Counted from the stretch's first letter, positions 24,834 to 34,491 are shown. The stretch: DNA of 64,000 bases from Robiginitalea sediminis (GCF_002198115.1 NZ_NGNR01000002.1:603558-667557), one strand, 5' to 3'. Notes: generated from the sequence alone by a model not told the origin. Numbers and translations are program-made.

Positions 24834-27271
24834 TACTCTTCTTCCTTAACCCTGGGGCTGCGAACAATCGAAAACACAAGCGCAGCCAGGAAAGCAACGG
24901 CCAGGCCTATAGAACCTGCCAGCGCCAGGCCGGAGCCCCGCAGGACCACTTCCGGTTCGAATCGGAATTCCACCTTGTGGTTCCCGGCAGGGATCCTTGA
25001 GGCTCTCAAGGCGTAATTGACCCTGAAATGACTAACAGGGTTACCGTCCACATAGGCCTTCCAACCATGTGGATAATACATTTCGGAAAAGACCAACACC
25101 CCTTCCTGCGGATTCTCCGCCTGGTAAACCAATCGGTTGGGGGCATAGGATTCCAGGCGCACCGAGGCGGTGGAATCAACCGGAAAGGTCATACCTCGCA
25201 TTTCCGGGAAATCGGCAGTATTGACCACCGCATGGCGGACCACATCCAGTGTATCGAGGGCTGCCATAGCGGCATCGGCATCCGGTACGGGGATCAACTG
25301 CTCCACAAACCAGGCGTTGCCCAGGGCATTGGGGTTTAAGGCCACCGAAGGTGCCCCTTCCTCATCAGGCTGGATCAGGTATTTGGTATTGAGCATATTC
25401 AGCACCTGACGGTTGTCCCGGTAAATGTGGTATTCGAACAGGTCCTGCATCCGGGCGGGTTTGGCCGCATGGTACCCCCCAAGGCTCTGGTGGAAATACG
25501 AGGTACGGGCCCCGTTAAGGCCTTCACTGACGTTCAGCACCCTATATATTGAACTGTCCTGCAGGATAAGCTGGTCTGCCTGGCTTTTGGCGATGGGCGC
25601 ATTCATCCTGCGCTCGGCCACAAAGTCTTCCTGGTTTACATACCGCAGGTTTACCCCCACCAGGTCGAAAACCACAAGGGCCCCGAGGGCGCCGGCCAAC
25701 AGGTTGCGGCCCAACCTGCCCTTGAGGTAAAGCCAGCACAATAGTGCAGCAACTCCCACCAAAAGGAAGGACCTGAAGGTATCCTCCAGGTAAACCGCCT
25801 TACGGTCTGCCCGGATAATATCCACCAACTCCCCTGAAAAATAGCGTCGGAGGATTTCGTCGTTCCCGGCAGCAAAATCGAAACTGCCACGAAGGGCAAT
25901 AAGCGCAAGGGAAAGGCCGGAAAGGATGGCAAAGGCAATTAGCAGGCTTCTTTGTTTTGCGGGTGCCTCCACGCGGTTGCGCAACAATTCCCGCAACCCC
26001 AGGATACCCAGGATGGGGGCGCACAATTCCAGAATGACCTGGGCAGAGGACACCGCCCTGAACTTATCATAGAGGGGGAAATAGTCGATCATCAGGTTGG
26101 TGAAAGCCGGGAAGTTTTTTCCCCAGGATAGCATAAGGGAAAGGACAAAGCCCCCTGCAAGCCACCACTTGGCCCTGCCCCGTACCAGTAACAGCCCCAA
26201 CAAGAAAAAGAAGAGGATAATGGCCCCGATATAGGCCGGTGCAGCCACGCCCGGCTGCTCCCCCCAGTACAACGGGAGCTCATTGCTGAAGTCCAAGGCC
26301 TGGGACCGGCTGATACCCTGTTCAACCAGGAACTTATACGTCTTGGAATCCGACCCCAGGGCTTCCACGGAACCGCCCCCGAAGAGGCGGGGAACAAAAA
26401 GGTTCAGGGATTCGGATAGCCCGTAGCTGTATTGGGTAATGTACTCTTTATCCAACCCGTTGGTGTCCGTTTTGGGATTGCCTTCCGGATCCAGGGTCAG
26501 GGCAGAAGGGCCACGCGTACTCCAGGCCGCGTATTCCCGGGTCGCCAGCAGGGAGGTGGCATTGGCCAGGATACCCAGGCCTACCGCCAGTACCAGAATG
26601 CCCACAGACAGGAAGTAATGGCCCAGAACCCGTTTTCGGATGGCGTCTACCAGATAGGCCAGCCCAAGTAACACGACCAGGAGCATGAAATAATACGTCA
26701 TCTGGTAATGGTTGGCCTGGACTTCCAGGGCCATCGCCAGGGCCGTCAGCACAAAACCCCAGAGGTATTTTTTCCGAAACACCAAAAGGATTCCCCCCAG
26801 TAACATGGGCAGGTAGCCCAGGGCATGGGCTTTGGCATTGTGCCCCACCCCCAGGATAATGATCAGGTAGGTGGAAAAACCGTAGGCCAGGGCCCCGATC
26901 ACCGCCAGGCGGGTGTCCACCTTCATGCAGCACATCAGGATATAAAACCCCAGGAAATACAGGAACAGGTAATCTGCCGGCCGGGGTAGAAACCGTATAA
27001 CCCGGTCCAGTTTTTTGACGTAATCGTTGGGATAACGGGCGCCCAGCTGATAGGTGGGCATGCCCCCGAACGCACTGTTGGTCCAGTAGGGTTCCTCCCC
27101 CGTTTTATCCCGGAAATCCTCCTGCTCCCGGGCCATACCGCGGAACTGGACGATATCGGACTGATAGATGACCTTCCCCTGCAACACCGGGTGGAAATAC
27201 GCCAGGGCGGCCAGGGCAAAGAAAACAAGGACAAAAAAATGGGTGAGAAACTGCTTGAAACGAAGGTTCAT
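24833..27271 (-). CDS. YfhO-family membrane protein
   Basis: An 812-residue polytopic membrane protein, with an N-terminal helix (about 9-28), many helices over residues 80-520, a periplasmic beta-rich domain (about 560-780) and a last helix near 785-807. The family (bacterial membrane protein YfhO) is linked to lipid-linked glycan modification, for example glycosylation of teichoic acids in Firmicutes. Here the neighbours (GT4 enzyme, flippase) support a role in envelope polysaccharide or lipid-A-type modification. Start: ATG 27271 (MNLRFKQFLTHF) is used, since the codon at 27274 is TTG. Confidence 0.88.
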   Translation of the reverse strand: MNLRFKQFLTHFFVLVFFALAALAYFHPVLQGKVIYQSDIVQFRGMAREQEDFRDKTGEEPYWTNSAFGGMPTYQLGARYPNDYVKKLDRVIRFLPRPADYLFLYFLGFYILMCCMKVDTRLAVIGALAYGFSTYLIIILGVGHNAKAHALGYLPMLLGGILLVFRKKYLWGFVLTALAMALEVQANHYQMTYYFMLLVVLLGLAYLVDAIRKRVLGHYFLSVGILVLAVGLGILANATSLLATREYAAWSTRGPSALTLDPEGNPKTDTNGLDKEYITQYSYGLSESLNLFVPRLFGGGSVEALGSDSKTYKFLVEQGISRSQALDFSNELPLYWGEQPGVAAPAYIGAIILFFFLLGLLLVRGRAKWWLAGGFVLSLMLSWGKNFPAFTNLMIDYFPLYDKFRAVSSAQVILELCAPILGILGLRELLRNRVEAPAKQRSLLIAFAILSGLSLALIALRGSFDFAAGNDEILRRYFSGELVDIIRADRKAVYLEDTFRSFLLVGVAALLCWLYLKGRLGRNLLAGALGALVVFDLVGVNLRYVNQEDFVAERRMNAPIAKSQADQLILQDSSIYRVLNVSEGLNGARTSYFHQSLGGYHAAKPARMQDLFEYHIYRDNRQVLNMLNTKYLIQPDEEGAPSVALNPNALGNAWFVEQLIPVPDADAAMAALDTLDVVRHAVVNTADFPEMRGMTFPVDSTASVRLESYAPNRLVYQAENPQEGVLVFSEMYYPHGWKAYVDGNPVSHFRVNYALRASRIPAGNHKVEFRFEPEVVLRGSGLALAGSIGLAVAFLAALVFSIVRSPRVKEEE

Positions 27272-27288
27272 CAATGCGGTTGTGGTGG

Positions 27289-27546
27289 TTATTCTATTTC
27301 TTCGAATTCGATATACTCCCCGACTTTGGCGGAAGGTTTCCGGGATTTGGACGGACCCTTTTCCACGGTTACCTCCCCTACCGGCCCCGAATCTTCCTGC
27401 CCCGCGGCATTTTCGTATGCCTTGCGGAAGAAAGACTCCGCTTTCCGGGCGGCGTAGGCCCTGATCCAGGGTCTCAGCAGCCGGGCCAGCAGGAGCAGGG
27501 CGTAATACGCCAGGATGACGATCAGAATCGTTTGCAAAATACCCAT
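27289..27546 (-). CDS. DUF4834 family small membrane protein
   Basis: An 85-residue protein with one N-terminal membrane helix (about 3-25), a basic region (RPWIRAYAARKAESFFRKAY), and an acidic/basic tail ending VGEYIEFEEIE, the DUF4834 signature. The function is unknown. It is the first gene of the minus-strand operon leading to YfhO 17 nt downstream and has a promoter element 21 nt upstream. Confidence 0.8.
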   Translation of the reverse strand: MGILQTILIVILAYYALLLLARLLRPWIRAYAARKAESFFRKAYENAAGQEDSGPVGEVTVEKGPSKSRKPSAKVGEYIEFEEIE

Positions 27547-27566
27547 TTTCTGGCAGCTCTTTATAT

Positions 27567-27574
27567 CAAAAGTA
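27567..27574 (-). promoter_or_regulatory. Candidate -7 element for the envelope-glycan operon
   Basis: Minus-strand TACTTTTG, an exact TAnnTTTG, 21 nt upstream of ATG 27546. No good -33. It marks the likely start of the four-gene operon ending at 22093. Confidence 0.5.
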
Positions 27575-27624
27575 CAATTCCGACGTTGTTATAGGGGAAT
27601 TTAAGTCCTAAATAAATTCTAAAT

Positions 27625-28659
27625 ATGGATCGCCCTGCCCGATTTGCCTCCGGAGTTTTTCGCATCTGCCTGGCCGCTGCAGCCCTGGTGCTTAGTGCCC
27701 CGGTTGCAACTGCCCAGTATACGGATGTCATCAATTCCAACCGCCCCGGGAAGGCCAACAGCGCCTATGCCGTGGGGACCGGCGTAATCCAGGCCGAGGC
27801 GGGCCTGTTTTTTGAACAGCAGGACCACTCCGGCCTCAATACCGATTCCGGCATTACCGGATTGGACGTAGCCCTGAGGTACGGCCTTTTCTTTGAAGCC
27901 CTGGAATTGCAGTGGGAAGGCATATTCCAGCATCAGCAAATCACCTTTACCGGCCAGGGGCGGGAAGAAGGCTTTACCGATTTCTACCGCAACCGCATTG
28001 GCTTTAAATACCTTGTTTACGACCGGTACAAAGACCCGGAACGCAATAAACCCAACCTGAGGAGTTGGCGCGCCAACAATGTCTTCCAGCTGAAGAACCT
28101 GATCCCCTCGGTGGCCCTCTACGCCGGCGCTAATTTTGTGTTGGGTGACAACCCCTTTTACCCGGGGGAACCCACGGTATCCCCAAGGGTAATGGCGGCA
28201 ACGCAAAGCCGGTTAACCCCTCGTTTTGTCCTTATTACCAATGTGGCATACGACCGCATAGGGACCGATTTTCCGGAGTGGAGTTACCTCGTGTCCCTTT
28301 CCCATGCCTTCAGGAATCCCAAATGGAGTGCCTTCGTAGAGAACCAGGGCATTCAGTCGGACCGGTATTCCGATGTGCTGTTGCGGGGCGGTATCGCCTA
28401 CCTTATTAGCCCGGACTTCCAGGCCGACCTCCTGCTGGGCGCCAGTTTTAAAAATACCCCCAGCCGTATTTTCATCGGAAGCGGGGTGTCCTACCGGCTG
28501 GATTCCCACCAGGATATAATCAAACCCATTGAGGACCAGGAGCGTATAGGCCGCAATTCGGGCAAACTATCCAAGGAGGAAAGACGCAGTCGAAAACGCG
28601 CCAACCGCAGGAACAAGAAACGCAAGAAGGGTAGCGAATCCGGGGAAATCGACTTTTAG
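27625..28659 (+). CDS. Outer-membrane beta-barrel protein, transporter-like (PF13557 type)
   Basis: A 344-residue exported protein: signal peptide at about 1-30 (ending APVATAQ), then alternating beta-strands (about 35-290) typical of an outer-membrane barrel, starting YTDVINSNRPGKANSAYAVG, the pattern of the MetA/phenol-degradation-type transporter family. A C-terminal periplasmic tail (about 300-344) is very basic (KEERRSRKRANRRNKKRKKG). The substrate is unknown. ATG 27625 gives the signal peptide. It is divergent from the DUF4834 operon, with the 78-nt intergenic region shared. Confidence 0.8.
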   Translation: MDRPARFASGVFRICLAAAALVLSAPVATAQYTDVINSNRPGKANSAYAVGTGVIQAEAGLFFEQQDHSGLNTDSGITGLDVALRYGLFFEALELQWEGIFQHQQITFTGQGREEGFTDFYRNRIGFKYLVYDRYKDPERNKPNLRSWRANNVFQLKNLIPSVALYAGANFVLGDNPFYPGEPTVSPRVMAATQSRLTPRFVLITNVAYDRIGTDFPEWSYLVSLSHAFRNPKWSAFVENQGIQSDRYSDVLLRGGIAYLISPDFQADLLLGASFKNTPSRIFIGSGVSYRLDSHQDIIKPIEDQERIGRNSGKLSKEERRSRKRANRRNKKRKKGSESGEIDF

Positions 28660-28720
28660 ACCGGCACTGGCCCTATTTGCCGGAATCCCTTTATACTGTG
28701 GCCAAAGTTTCCTAATATTG

Positions 28721-28738
28721 AAGCGGTAAAAACCGCTT
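28721..28738 (+). promoter_or_regulatory. Hairpin abutting the start codon of the GNAT-like gene
   Basis: AAGCGG (28721-28726), loop TAAAAA, CCGCTT (28733-28738), immediately followed by the ATG at 28739. It would place the ribosome-binding region in a stem with an A-rich loop. No TAnnTTTG element is close. Confidence 0.4.
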
Positions 28739-29860
28739 ATGATCCGAATTGTTGAGGCCCGGACCAAACGGGAAATGGAAGCTTTTGTGCGGTTCCCTTT
28801 TGAACTTTACAGGAATTCGCCCTATTGGGTCCCCCCTATTATCAAAGAAGAAATCCAGACGCTGGACCGGGAGGCAAACCCCGTGTTCGAGCAGGCAGAG
28901 GCCCGGTTCTTCCTGGCCTACCGCGGCCAAAAGGTTGTGGGGCGGGTTGCAGCCATAGTAAACTGGCAGGAAGTCCGGCAGATGGGCCTTCCGAAAATGC
29001 GTTTTGGCTGGTTCGATTTCGAAGACGACCTGGCCATCAGCAAGGCTCTTTTAGAGGAGGTAGCAGCCATCGGGAGAAGCCACAACCTGGAATACATGGA
29101 AGGCCCCATGGGGTTTTCCAACCTGGACAAAGTAGGGGTCTTAACCGAGGGGTTCGACCATATCGGAACGATGGTTACTTGGTACAACCATCCGTATTAC
29201 AAGGAGCATCTGGAGCAGCTAGGGTTTGTAACCGAAAAGGAATACATTGAAAGCAAGTTCCCGGTTTCCAATGCGGACCCGCGCCTGTTTAACCGGGTGG
29301 AAGGCATCATCCGGCAGCGGTACGGGCTTACCCCGGTTAATTTTACCCTCACCGCCGAGATCATGCCCTGGGTAGATCAGATGTTCGAGCTGTTTAACAG
29401 CACCTATTCCCGCCTGTCCTCATTTGTCGCCATTTCGGAGGCCCAGAAGGAATACTTCAAGAAGAAGTACCTGCCCTTTATAAATCCGGAGTATATCAAG
29501 TTTATCGTAGACCGGGATGAGAAGCTGGTAGCCTTTGCCATTGTGATGCCATCCTTTTCCAGGGCCCTGCAAAAAGCGAGGGGACGCCTGTACCCTTTTG
29601 GTATTTTCCATTTGCTGCGTGCGCGCAAGCACAATAAGGATGCGATTTTCTACCTGATTGGCATTGTTCCCGAATACCAGAACAAGGGCCTTACCTCCAT
29701 TATTTTCAACGAATATTACAAGGTGTTCCAGAAAAGGAAGGTCACCATGTGCTACCGGACCCCGGAGCTCTCCGACAATATCGCCATCCAGCAGCTCTGG
29801 AAGCACTTCTCCCCCGAGGTCTACAAAAGGCGCAGGACCTACCGCAAACCCCTGAAATAA
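28739..29860 (+). CDS. GNAT-like acyltransferase, conserved in Bacteroidota
   Basis: A 373-residue soluble protein. The C-terminal part (about 290-373) has a GNAT-type acetyl-CoA motif: IGIVPEYQNKGLTSIIFNEYY, followed by a conserved MCYRTPELSDNIAIQQLWKHF. The N-terminal half (about 1-200) looks like a second, degenerate acyltransferase-like domain (FRFPFELYRN...ARFFLAYRGQKVVGRVAAI). Tandem-GNAT-fold proteins of this type are common in Bacteroidota; the substrate is unknown. It starts after an unusual hairpin and ends at a bidirectional terminator. Confidence 0.78.
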   Translation: MIRIVEARTKREMEAFVRFPFELYRNSPYWVPPIIKEEIQTLDREANPVFEQAEARFFLAYRGQKVVGRVAAIVNWQEVRQMGLPKMRFGWFDFEDDLAISKALLEEVAAIGRSHNLEYMEGPMGFSNLDKVGVLTEGFDHIGTMVTWYNHPYYKEHLEQLGFVTEKEYIESKFPVSNADPRLFNRVEGIIRQRYGLTPVNFTLTAEIMPWVDQMFELFNSTYSRLSSFVAISEAQKEYFKKKYLPFINPEYIKFIVDRDEKLVAFAIVMPSFSRALQKARGRLYPFGIFHLLRARKHNKDAIFYLIGIVPEYQNKGLTSIIFNEYYKVFQKRKVTMCYRTPELSDNIAIQQLWKHFSPEVYKRRRTYRKPLK

Positions 29861-29888
29861 AAAAACCCGGGGAAAAACCGGGTTTGTC
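29861..29888. terminator. Bidirectional intrinsic terminator
   Basis: AAACCCGG (29863-29870), loop GGAAAAA, CCGGGTTT (29878-29885). It lies between the convergent GNAT-like gene and the alpha-oxoamine synthase gene. Confidence 0.8.
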
Positions 29889-29905
29889 TTCTTGTAAAAG
29901 GCGTT

Positions 29906-31165
29906 TTATTCACCCATGGCAGCAGCCACGGCAGCGGAAAGCCTTTTGTACGTCCCGTTTTGAAGGCGCTCCCGGATGGCGGAAAAGGCCTCCAGGGTGT
30001 CTTCAATATCCTGGGCCGTATGGGTAGCGGTCGGGATCATCCGCAGCAGGATAAGGCCTTTGGGGATCACCGGGTACACCACGATAGAACAGAAAATCCC
30101 GTGGTTTTCCCTCAGGTCTTTCACCAGGGCCATGGCCTCGGGAATACTACCGTTGAGGTATACCGGGGTCACACAGCTGGAAGTGTTCCCAATATCGAAA
30201 CCACGCTCCTTCAGGCCATTTTGCAGCGCATTTACATTCTCCCACAGCTTGTTTTTAAGCTCGGGCATGGTCCTCAGCATATCCAGGCGTTTCAGCGCCC
30301 CTTTCACATAAATCATGGGAAGGGATTTGGCGAACATCTGGGAGCGAAGGTTGTACTTCAGGTAATCGATGATTTCCTGGTCTGCCGCCAGGAAGGCGCC
30401 TATCCCGGCCATCGACTTGGCAAAGGTGGCAAAGTAGACGTCGATATCGTCCTGCACCCCCTGTTCTTCCCCGGCGCCGGCCCCTGTTTTGCCAAGGGTT
30501 CCAAAGCCATGGGCATCGTCCACCAGGAGGCGGAATTTGAATTTCTTCTTCAGGGCGGCAATTTCCTTTAGCTTGCCCTGTTCCCCACGCATACCGAAAA
30601 CACCCTCTGAAATCACCAGGATACCACCCCCGGTTTGCTCGGCCATTTTAGTGGCCCGCTCCAGGTTCTTCTCCAGGGACTCAATATCGTTGTGCTTAAA
30701 GGTAAAGCGCTTGCCCATATGCAGGCGTACGCCATCTATGATACAGGCATGGGAGTCCACATCGTAGACAATAATATCGTCTTTGGCCACCAGGGCGTCA
30801 ATGGCAGACATAATCCCCTGATATCCGAAATTCAGCAGGTAGGCCGCTTCCTTGTTGACAAAGGCTGCCAATTCCTGTTCCAGTTGTTCGTGGTACGGGG
30901 TATGCCCGCTCATCATCCGGGCCCCCATAGGGTAGGCTGCCCCGAACTCCAGGGCTGCATCTGCATCTACTTTTTTGATTTCCGGGCGGTTGGCCAGCCC
31001 GAGGTAATCATTGATACTCCAGGTAATCACTTCCTTGCCCTGGAATTTCATCCGGTTGGAGATAGGTCCTTCCAGTTTGGGGAATACAAAATAGCCCTCG
31101 GCCTGGGAAGCCCATTTCCCGAGGGGTCCTTTATTCTCCGTAATCCGATCGAATAAGTCTCTCAT
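29906..31165 (-). CDS. Alpha-oxoamine synthase (serine palmitoyltransferase / cysteate acyltransferase type)
   Basis: A 419-residue PLP-dependent enzyme of the KBL/SPT family that condenses an amino acid with an acyl thioester. INDYLGLANRPEI near 47-59, DDAHGFGTLGKTGAG near 220-234 and the PLP lysine in TFAKSMAGIGAF near 253-264 are the family landmarks. In Bacteroidota such enzymes make either 3-ketosphinganine (serine) or 3-ketocapnine (cysteate, for sulfonolipids). A cysteine-synthase-like gene just upstream makes the cysteate route attractive here, but the substrate cannot be fixed by sequence alone. Start: MRDLF at ATG 31165, with a 5' leader of about 75 nt; upstream only a TTG (31210) is in frame. 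Confidence 0.85.
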   Translation of the reverse strand: MRDLFDRITENKGPLGKWASQAEGYFVFPKLEGPISNRMKFQGKEVITWSINDYLGLANRPEIKKVDADAALEFGAAYPMGARMMSGHTPYHEQLEQELAAFVNKEAAYLLNFGYQGIMSAIDALVAKDDIIVYDVDSHACIIDGVRLHMGKRFTFKHNDIESLEKNLERATKMAEQTGGGILVISEGVFGMRGEQGKLKEIAALKKKFKFRLLVDDAHGFGTLGKTGAGAGEEQGVQDDIDVYFATFAKSMAGIGAFLAADQEIIDYLKYNLRSQMFAKSLPMIYVKGALKRLDMLRTMPELKNKLWENVNALQNGLKERGFDIGNTSSCVTPVYLNGSIPEAMALVKDLRENHGIFCSIVVYPVIPKGLILLRMIPTATHTAQDIEDTLEAFSAIRERLQNGTYKRLSAAVAAAMGE

Positions 31166-31244
31166 GTAGGGTAGCTTGGTTAAGGATCCGTCGGTGCCGG
31201 GCACCTCCAAAAACAGCCATTGCTATTAGAACCGGATCCAGCCG

Positions 31245-31277
31245 CAAAAGTACAGAAAAATGGAACGGAATCACAAA
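31245..31277 (-). promoter_or_regulatory. Promoter of the alpha-oxoamine synthase gene
   Basis: Minus-strand TTTG (31274-31277), 21-nt spacer, TACTTTTG (31245-31252): both elements are exact matches to the Bacteroidota consensus. About 80 nt upstream of ATG 31165. Confidence 0.65.
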
Positions 31278-31322
31278 AAATCTGGTACGGGTAGTCCCTT
31301 CCCACACCCTTAGACGGCAGTC

Positions 31323-32363
31323 TTACTTGACGTACTCGATCTTGCGGGCCTGCCCGATATTTTTGCTGTCGAAAAAGCCCTGGGCCTCCATCCACTGGTC
31401 GCTGTAGACCTTGCTCATGTAGCGCGAGCCGTGGTCCGGGAAAATGACCACCACCTTGCTATTGGCATCGAATTCGCCAGCTTCCTCGAGCTGCTTCACT
31501 GCCTGCAGGGCCGCACCGCTGGTGTACCCGGCAAAAATACCTTCGGTTTTGCAGAGGTGGCGTGCCATATGGGCACTGTCTTCGTCAGTCACCTTGATAA
31601 ACTCGTCAATGATGTCGAAGTCCGTGGCGTCCGGGATGAGGTTCTTGCCGAGGCCTTCAATCCGGTAGGGATAAATCTCGTCGGAATCGAATTCCCGGGT
31701 TTCATGGTATTTCTTAAGTACGGATCCATAGGCATCCACCCCGATAATGCGGATGTCCGGGTTTTGTTCCTTCAGGTAGCGGGCGGTTCCGGAGATGGTC
31801 CCACCGGTTCCGCTGCAGGCCACCAGGTGCGTAATCTGCCCGGCCGTCTGTTCCCAGATTTCCGGCCCGGTGGTCCGGTAGTGGGCCTCAATATTGAAGG
31901 CGTTGAAATACTGGTTGATGTAAATGGACCCCTTGGTCTCCTCATGGAGCCTGCGGGCCACCTGGTAATAGGACCTCGGGTCGTCTGCACTGACGTGGGC
32001 CGGGCAAACATATACCGTGGCGCCCATAGCACGAAGCATGTCGATTTTATCCGGGGAAGATTTCGAGCTAACGGCGAGGATACACTCGTAGCCCTTTATG
32101 ATACTCACCATGGCAAGGCTGAAGCCCGTATTGCCGGAGGTAGTTTCGATTATAGTGCTCCCGGTCTTAAGGATACCGCTGCGCTCCGCTTGTTCGATAA
32201 TGAAGTGCGCAATACGGTCCTTGGCCGAGTGCCCCGGGTTAAAGGATTCCAATTTGGCGAAGAATTCGCCGGGATATCCTTCCGTCAGCCTGCCTAGTCT
32301 GACCAGGGGGGAATTGCCGATAAGTTCCAGGAGATTGTTGTAGGCCTTGATCTTTTGTTCCAT
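31323..32363 (-). CDS. Cysteine-synthase-family PLP enzyme, candidate cysteate synthase
   Basis: A 346-residue fold-type II PLP enzyme. The PLP Lys lies in [15 protein letters not shown] (about 40-54; usual form NPGxSVKDR). [12 protein letters not shown] near 75-86 binds substrate carboxylate, and [13 protein letters not shown] near 185-197 binds the PLP phosphate. The family makes cysteine or analogues from O-acetylserine or O-phosphoserine and sulfide. Adjacency to the alpha-oxoamine synthase (same strand, next downstream) suggests cysteate synthesis from sulfite for capnine-type sulfonolipids; ordinary cysteine synthesis is the alternative. Its own promoter was not clear. Confidence 0.85.
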   Translation of the reverse strand: MEQKIKAYNNLLELIGNSPLVRLGRLTEGYPGEFFAKLESFNPGHSAKDRIAHFIIEQAERSGILKTGSTIIETTSGNTGFSLAMVSIIKGYECILAVSSKSSPDKIDMLRAMGATVYVCPAHVSADDPRSYYQVARRLHEETKGSIYINQYFNAFNIEAHYRTTGPEIWEQTAGQITHLVACSGTGGTISGTARYLKEQNPDIRIIGVDAYGSVLKKYHETREFDSDEIYPYRIEGLGKNLIPDATDFDIIDEFIKVTDEDSAHMARHLCKTEGIFAGYTSGAALQAVKQLEEAGEFDANSKVVVIFPDHGSRYMSKVYSDQWMEAQGFFDSKNIGQARKIEYVK

Positions 32364-32418
32364 AGGTTGTGGTTAGGCTCAAGAGATATGAACAATGAGC
32401 GGCTACCCGGCAAAATTA

Positions 32419-34491
32419 CTATTTTTTTTCAAAATTCGATCCTTTTCCGGCCAGTTCCAGCAGGAACGCGTACTCCATGGCGGTCTCCCTGAGGGCCTCG
32501 AAGCGCCCGGAAGCCCCTCCGTGGCCCGCTTCCAGGTTGGTATAGAGGTAAAGCGGGTTCTGATCTGTTTTCAGGCTACGCAGGCGGGCAACCCACTTGG
32601 CGGGTTCCCAGTACTGTACCTGGGAATCGTGCAACCCCGCAGTGACCAGCATAGGCGGGTATTCCCGCGCCTGTACATTGTCGTAGGGGGAATAATCCTT
32701 CATATACCGGTAGTACCCGACTTCGTTGGGATTTCCCCACTCATCGTATTCCCCGGTGGTAAGGGGGATGGACTCGTCCAGCATAGTGGTGACCACATCT
32801 ACAAAGGGTACAGCGGCCACGATCCCACTGTATAGCCCGGGTGCCATATTGACGATAGCCCCCATCAACAGCCCCCCGGCCGACCCCCCGTAGGCGAACA
32901 GCAAGTCCGGGTGTGCAAATCCCTGGGCAACGAGGTAACGGGAACAGGCGATGAAGTCCGTGAAGGTGTTTTTCTTGTGCAGTAATCTGCCCTGGTCATA
33001 CCAGGACCTCCCCAGGTACTCCCCTCCCCTGACATGGGCTATGGCATACACGAAGCCCCTGTCCAGAAGGCTGAGTCTCACGGTAGAAAAGTAGGGTTCG
33101 GAGGTGCTCCCATACGCCCCGTAGCCGTATTGGAGCAAAGGACTGGTCCCATTGAGCGGGGTATCCCTGTGATGTACCAGCGAAATGGGGACGCGGGCTC
33201 CGTCCGGAGCAGTAGCCCATACGCGGCGGGAGACATAATTATCTTCTTTAAAGCTGCCCCCCAGGACTTCCTGCTGTTTTTTTACCTCCCATGTACGGGC
33301 ATTCATATCGAAATCCACGATGCTGTAGGGGGTAGTCATGGCATTGTATACGAACCTCAGGGTTTGGGTGTCATAATCCAAATTGATATAGGGATAGGCC
33401 ACATAGGTTTCGCTCTCGAAGGGTATGGGGTAAGATTCGGTCCCGTCCCAGCGGTTGACCTGCAACAGGCTAAGTCCGTTATCCCGCTCACAGACCACGT
33501 AGTAGTCGCGGAAAATTTCAAGGTCCTCCAGCAGGACATCCTCCCTGTGGGGGATAAATTCCTCCCAGGAGGTACTGATAGTCTGGCCCTCCTGGGTTTT
33601 CATGACCTTGAAATTGGTTGCCCCGTCCTTGTTGGTCAGGATAAAAAAGGAATCCCCGTAATGGTAAATGGAATATTCCACCCCCCGCTCCCTGGGCGAG
33701 AATACCCTGAATTCCCCTTCCGGATCATCTGCGCGGAGGATGCGGTGTTCCGAGGTCAGGGTGCTGTAGGAGCCAATGACGATATATTTCCGGGATTTCG
33801 ATTTGTAGACGTAGGTATTAAAGGTGCTGTCCTGCTCGTGGTACACCAGTTCATCTTCGGAAACCGGGGTGCCCAGCACATGTTTGTATATTTTGTCCGA
33901 GCGCAGGGTTTCCGCATCTTTTCGCGTATAATACAGGGTCTTATTATCGTCGGCCCAAACCGAACCCCCAGTGGTATTCTCCAGTTTTTCCGGATAGACT
34001 TCCCCGGTTTCGAGGTTTTTGATCTGGATGGTGTACTGGCGGCGCGAAACCGTATCCACCCCATAGGCGGCAAGTCGGTTATCCGGGCTGATTGAAACCC
34101 CCCGGAGATTAAAAAAATCGAAACCCTCAGCCATTTGGTTGGCATCGAAGAGGATCTCTTCCCCCGCCTCCAGGGTCTTTTTCTTACGGGTATAGATGGG
34201 GTATTCCTTTCCCTGTTCGTAACGCGTGATATACCAGTACCCATTATAGATATACGGCACGGACTGGTCATCTTCCTTAATACGCCCCTTCATCTCTTCG
34301 AAAAGGGCCTCACGGAAGGCCTGGCTTCCCGCCGTCTGCTGTTGGTAATAAGCGTTTTCGGCCTTCAGGTATTCCAGAACTTCGGGGTCTTCCCGGTCAT
34401 TGAGCCAGTAATAGGGGTCTATCCGGATGTCATTGTGCGCTTCCAACCGGTGGGGCCTCTCGGCTGCCTTCGGCGGCTTGGATTCTTCCAT
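32419..34491 (-). CDS. Oligopeptidase B-like serine peptidase, family S9A
   Basis: A 690-residue prolyl-oligopeptidase-family peptidase. The N-terminal beta-propeller covers about residues 60-390 (RIDPYYWLNDREDPEVLEYL is the classic N-terminal motif). The catalytic alpha/beta-hydrolase domain has the nucleophile in YGGSAGGLLMG (about 535), the Asp in the LVTAGLHDSQV stretch (about 620) and the His in NLEAGHGGASGR (about 665). Oligopeptidase B cleaves short peptides after Lys/Arg. No signal peptide, so cytoplasmic. ATG 34491 (MEESKPPK) is used because the upstream frame begins at a TTG (34524) that overlaps a promoter element. Confidence 0.93.
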   Translation of the reverse strand: MEESKPPKAAERPHRLEAHNDIRIDPYYWLNDREDPEVLEYLKAENAYYQQQTAGSQAFREALFEEMKGRIKEDDQSVPYIYNGYWYITRYEQGKEYPIYTRKKKTLEAGEEILFDANQMAEGFDFFNLRGVSISPDNRLAAYGVDTVSRRQYTIQIKNLETGEVYPEKLENTTGGSVWADDNKTLYYTRKDAETLRSDKIYKHVLGTPVSEDELVYHEQDSTFNTYVYKSKSRKYIVIGSYSTLTSEHRILRADDPEGEFRVFSPRERGVEYSIYHYGDSFFILTNKDGATNFKVMKTQEGQTISTSWEEFIPHREDVLLEDLEIFRDYYVVCERDNGLSLLQVNRWDGTESYPIPFESETYVAYPYINLDYDTQTLRFVYNAMTTPYSIVDFDMNARTWEVKKQQEVLGGSFKEDNYVSRRVWATAPDGARVPISLVHHRDTPLNGTSPLLQYGYGAYGSTSEPYFSTVRLSLLDRGFVYAIAHVRGGEYLGRSWYDQGRLLHKKNTFTDFIACSRYLVAQGFAHPDLLFAYGGSAGGLLMGAIVNMAPGLYSGIVAAVPFVDVVTTMLDESIPLTTGEYDEWGNPNEVGYYRYMKDYSPYDNVQAREYPPMLVTAGLHDSQVQYWEPAKWVARLRSLKTDQNPLYLYTNLEAGHGGASGRFEALRETAMEYAFLLELAGKGSNFEKK

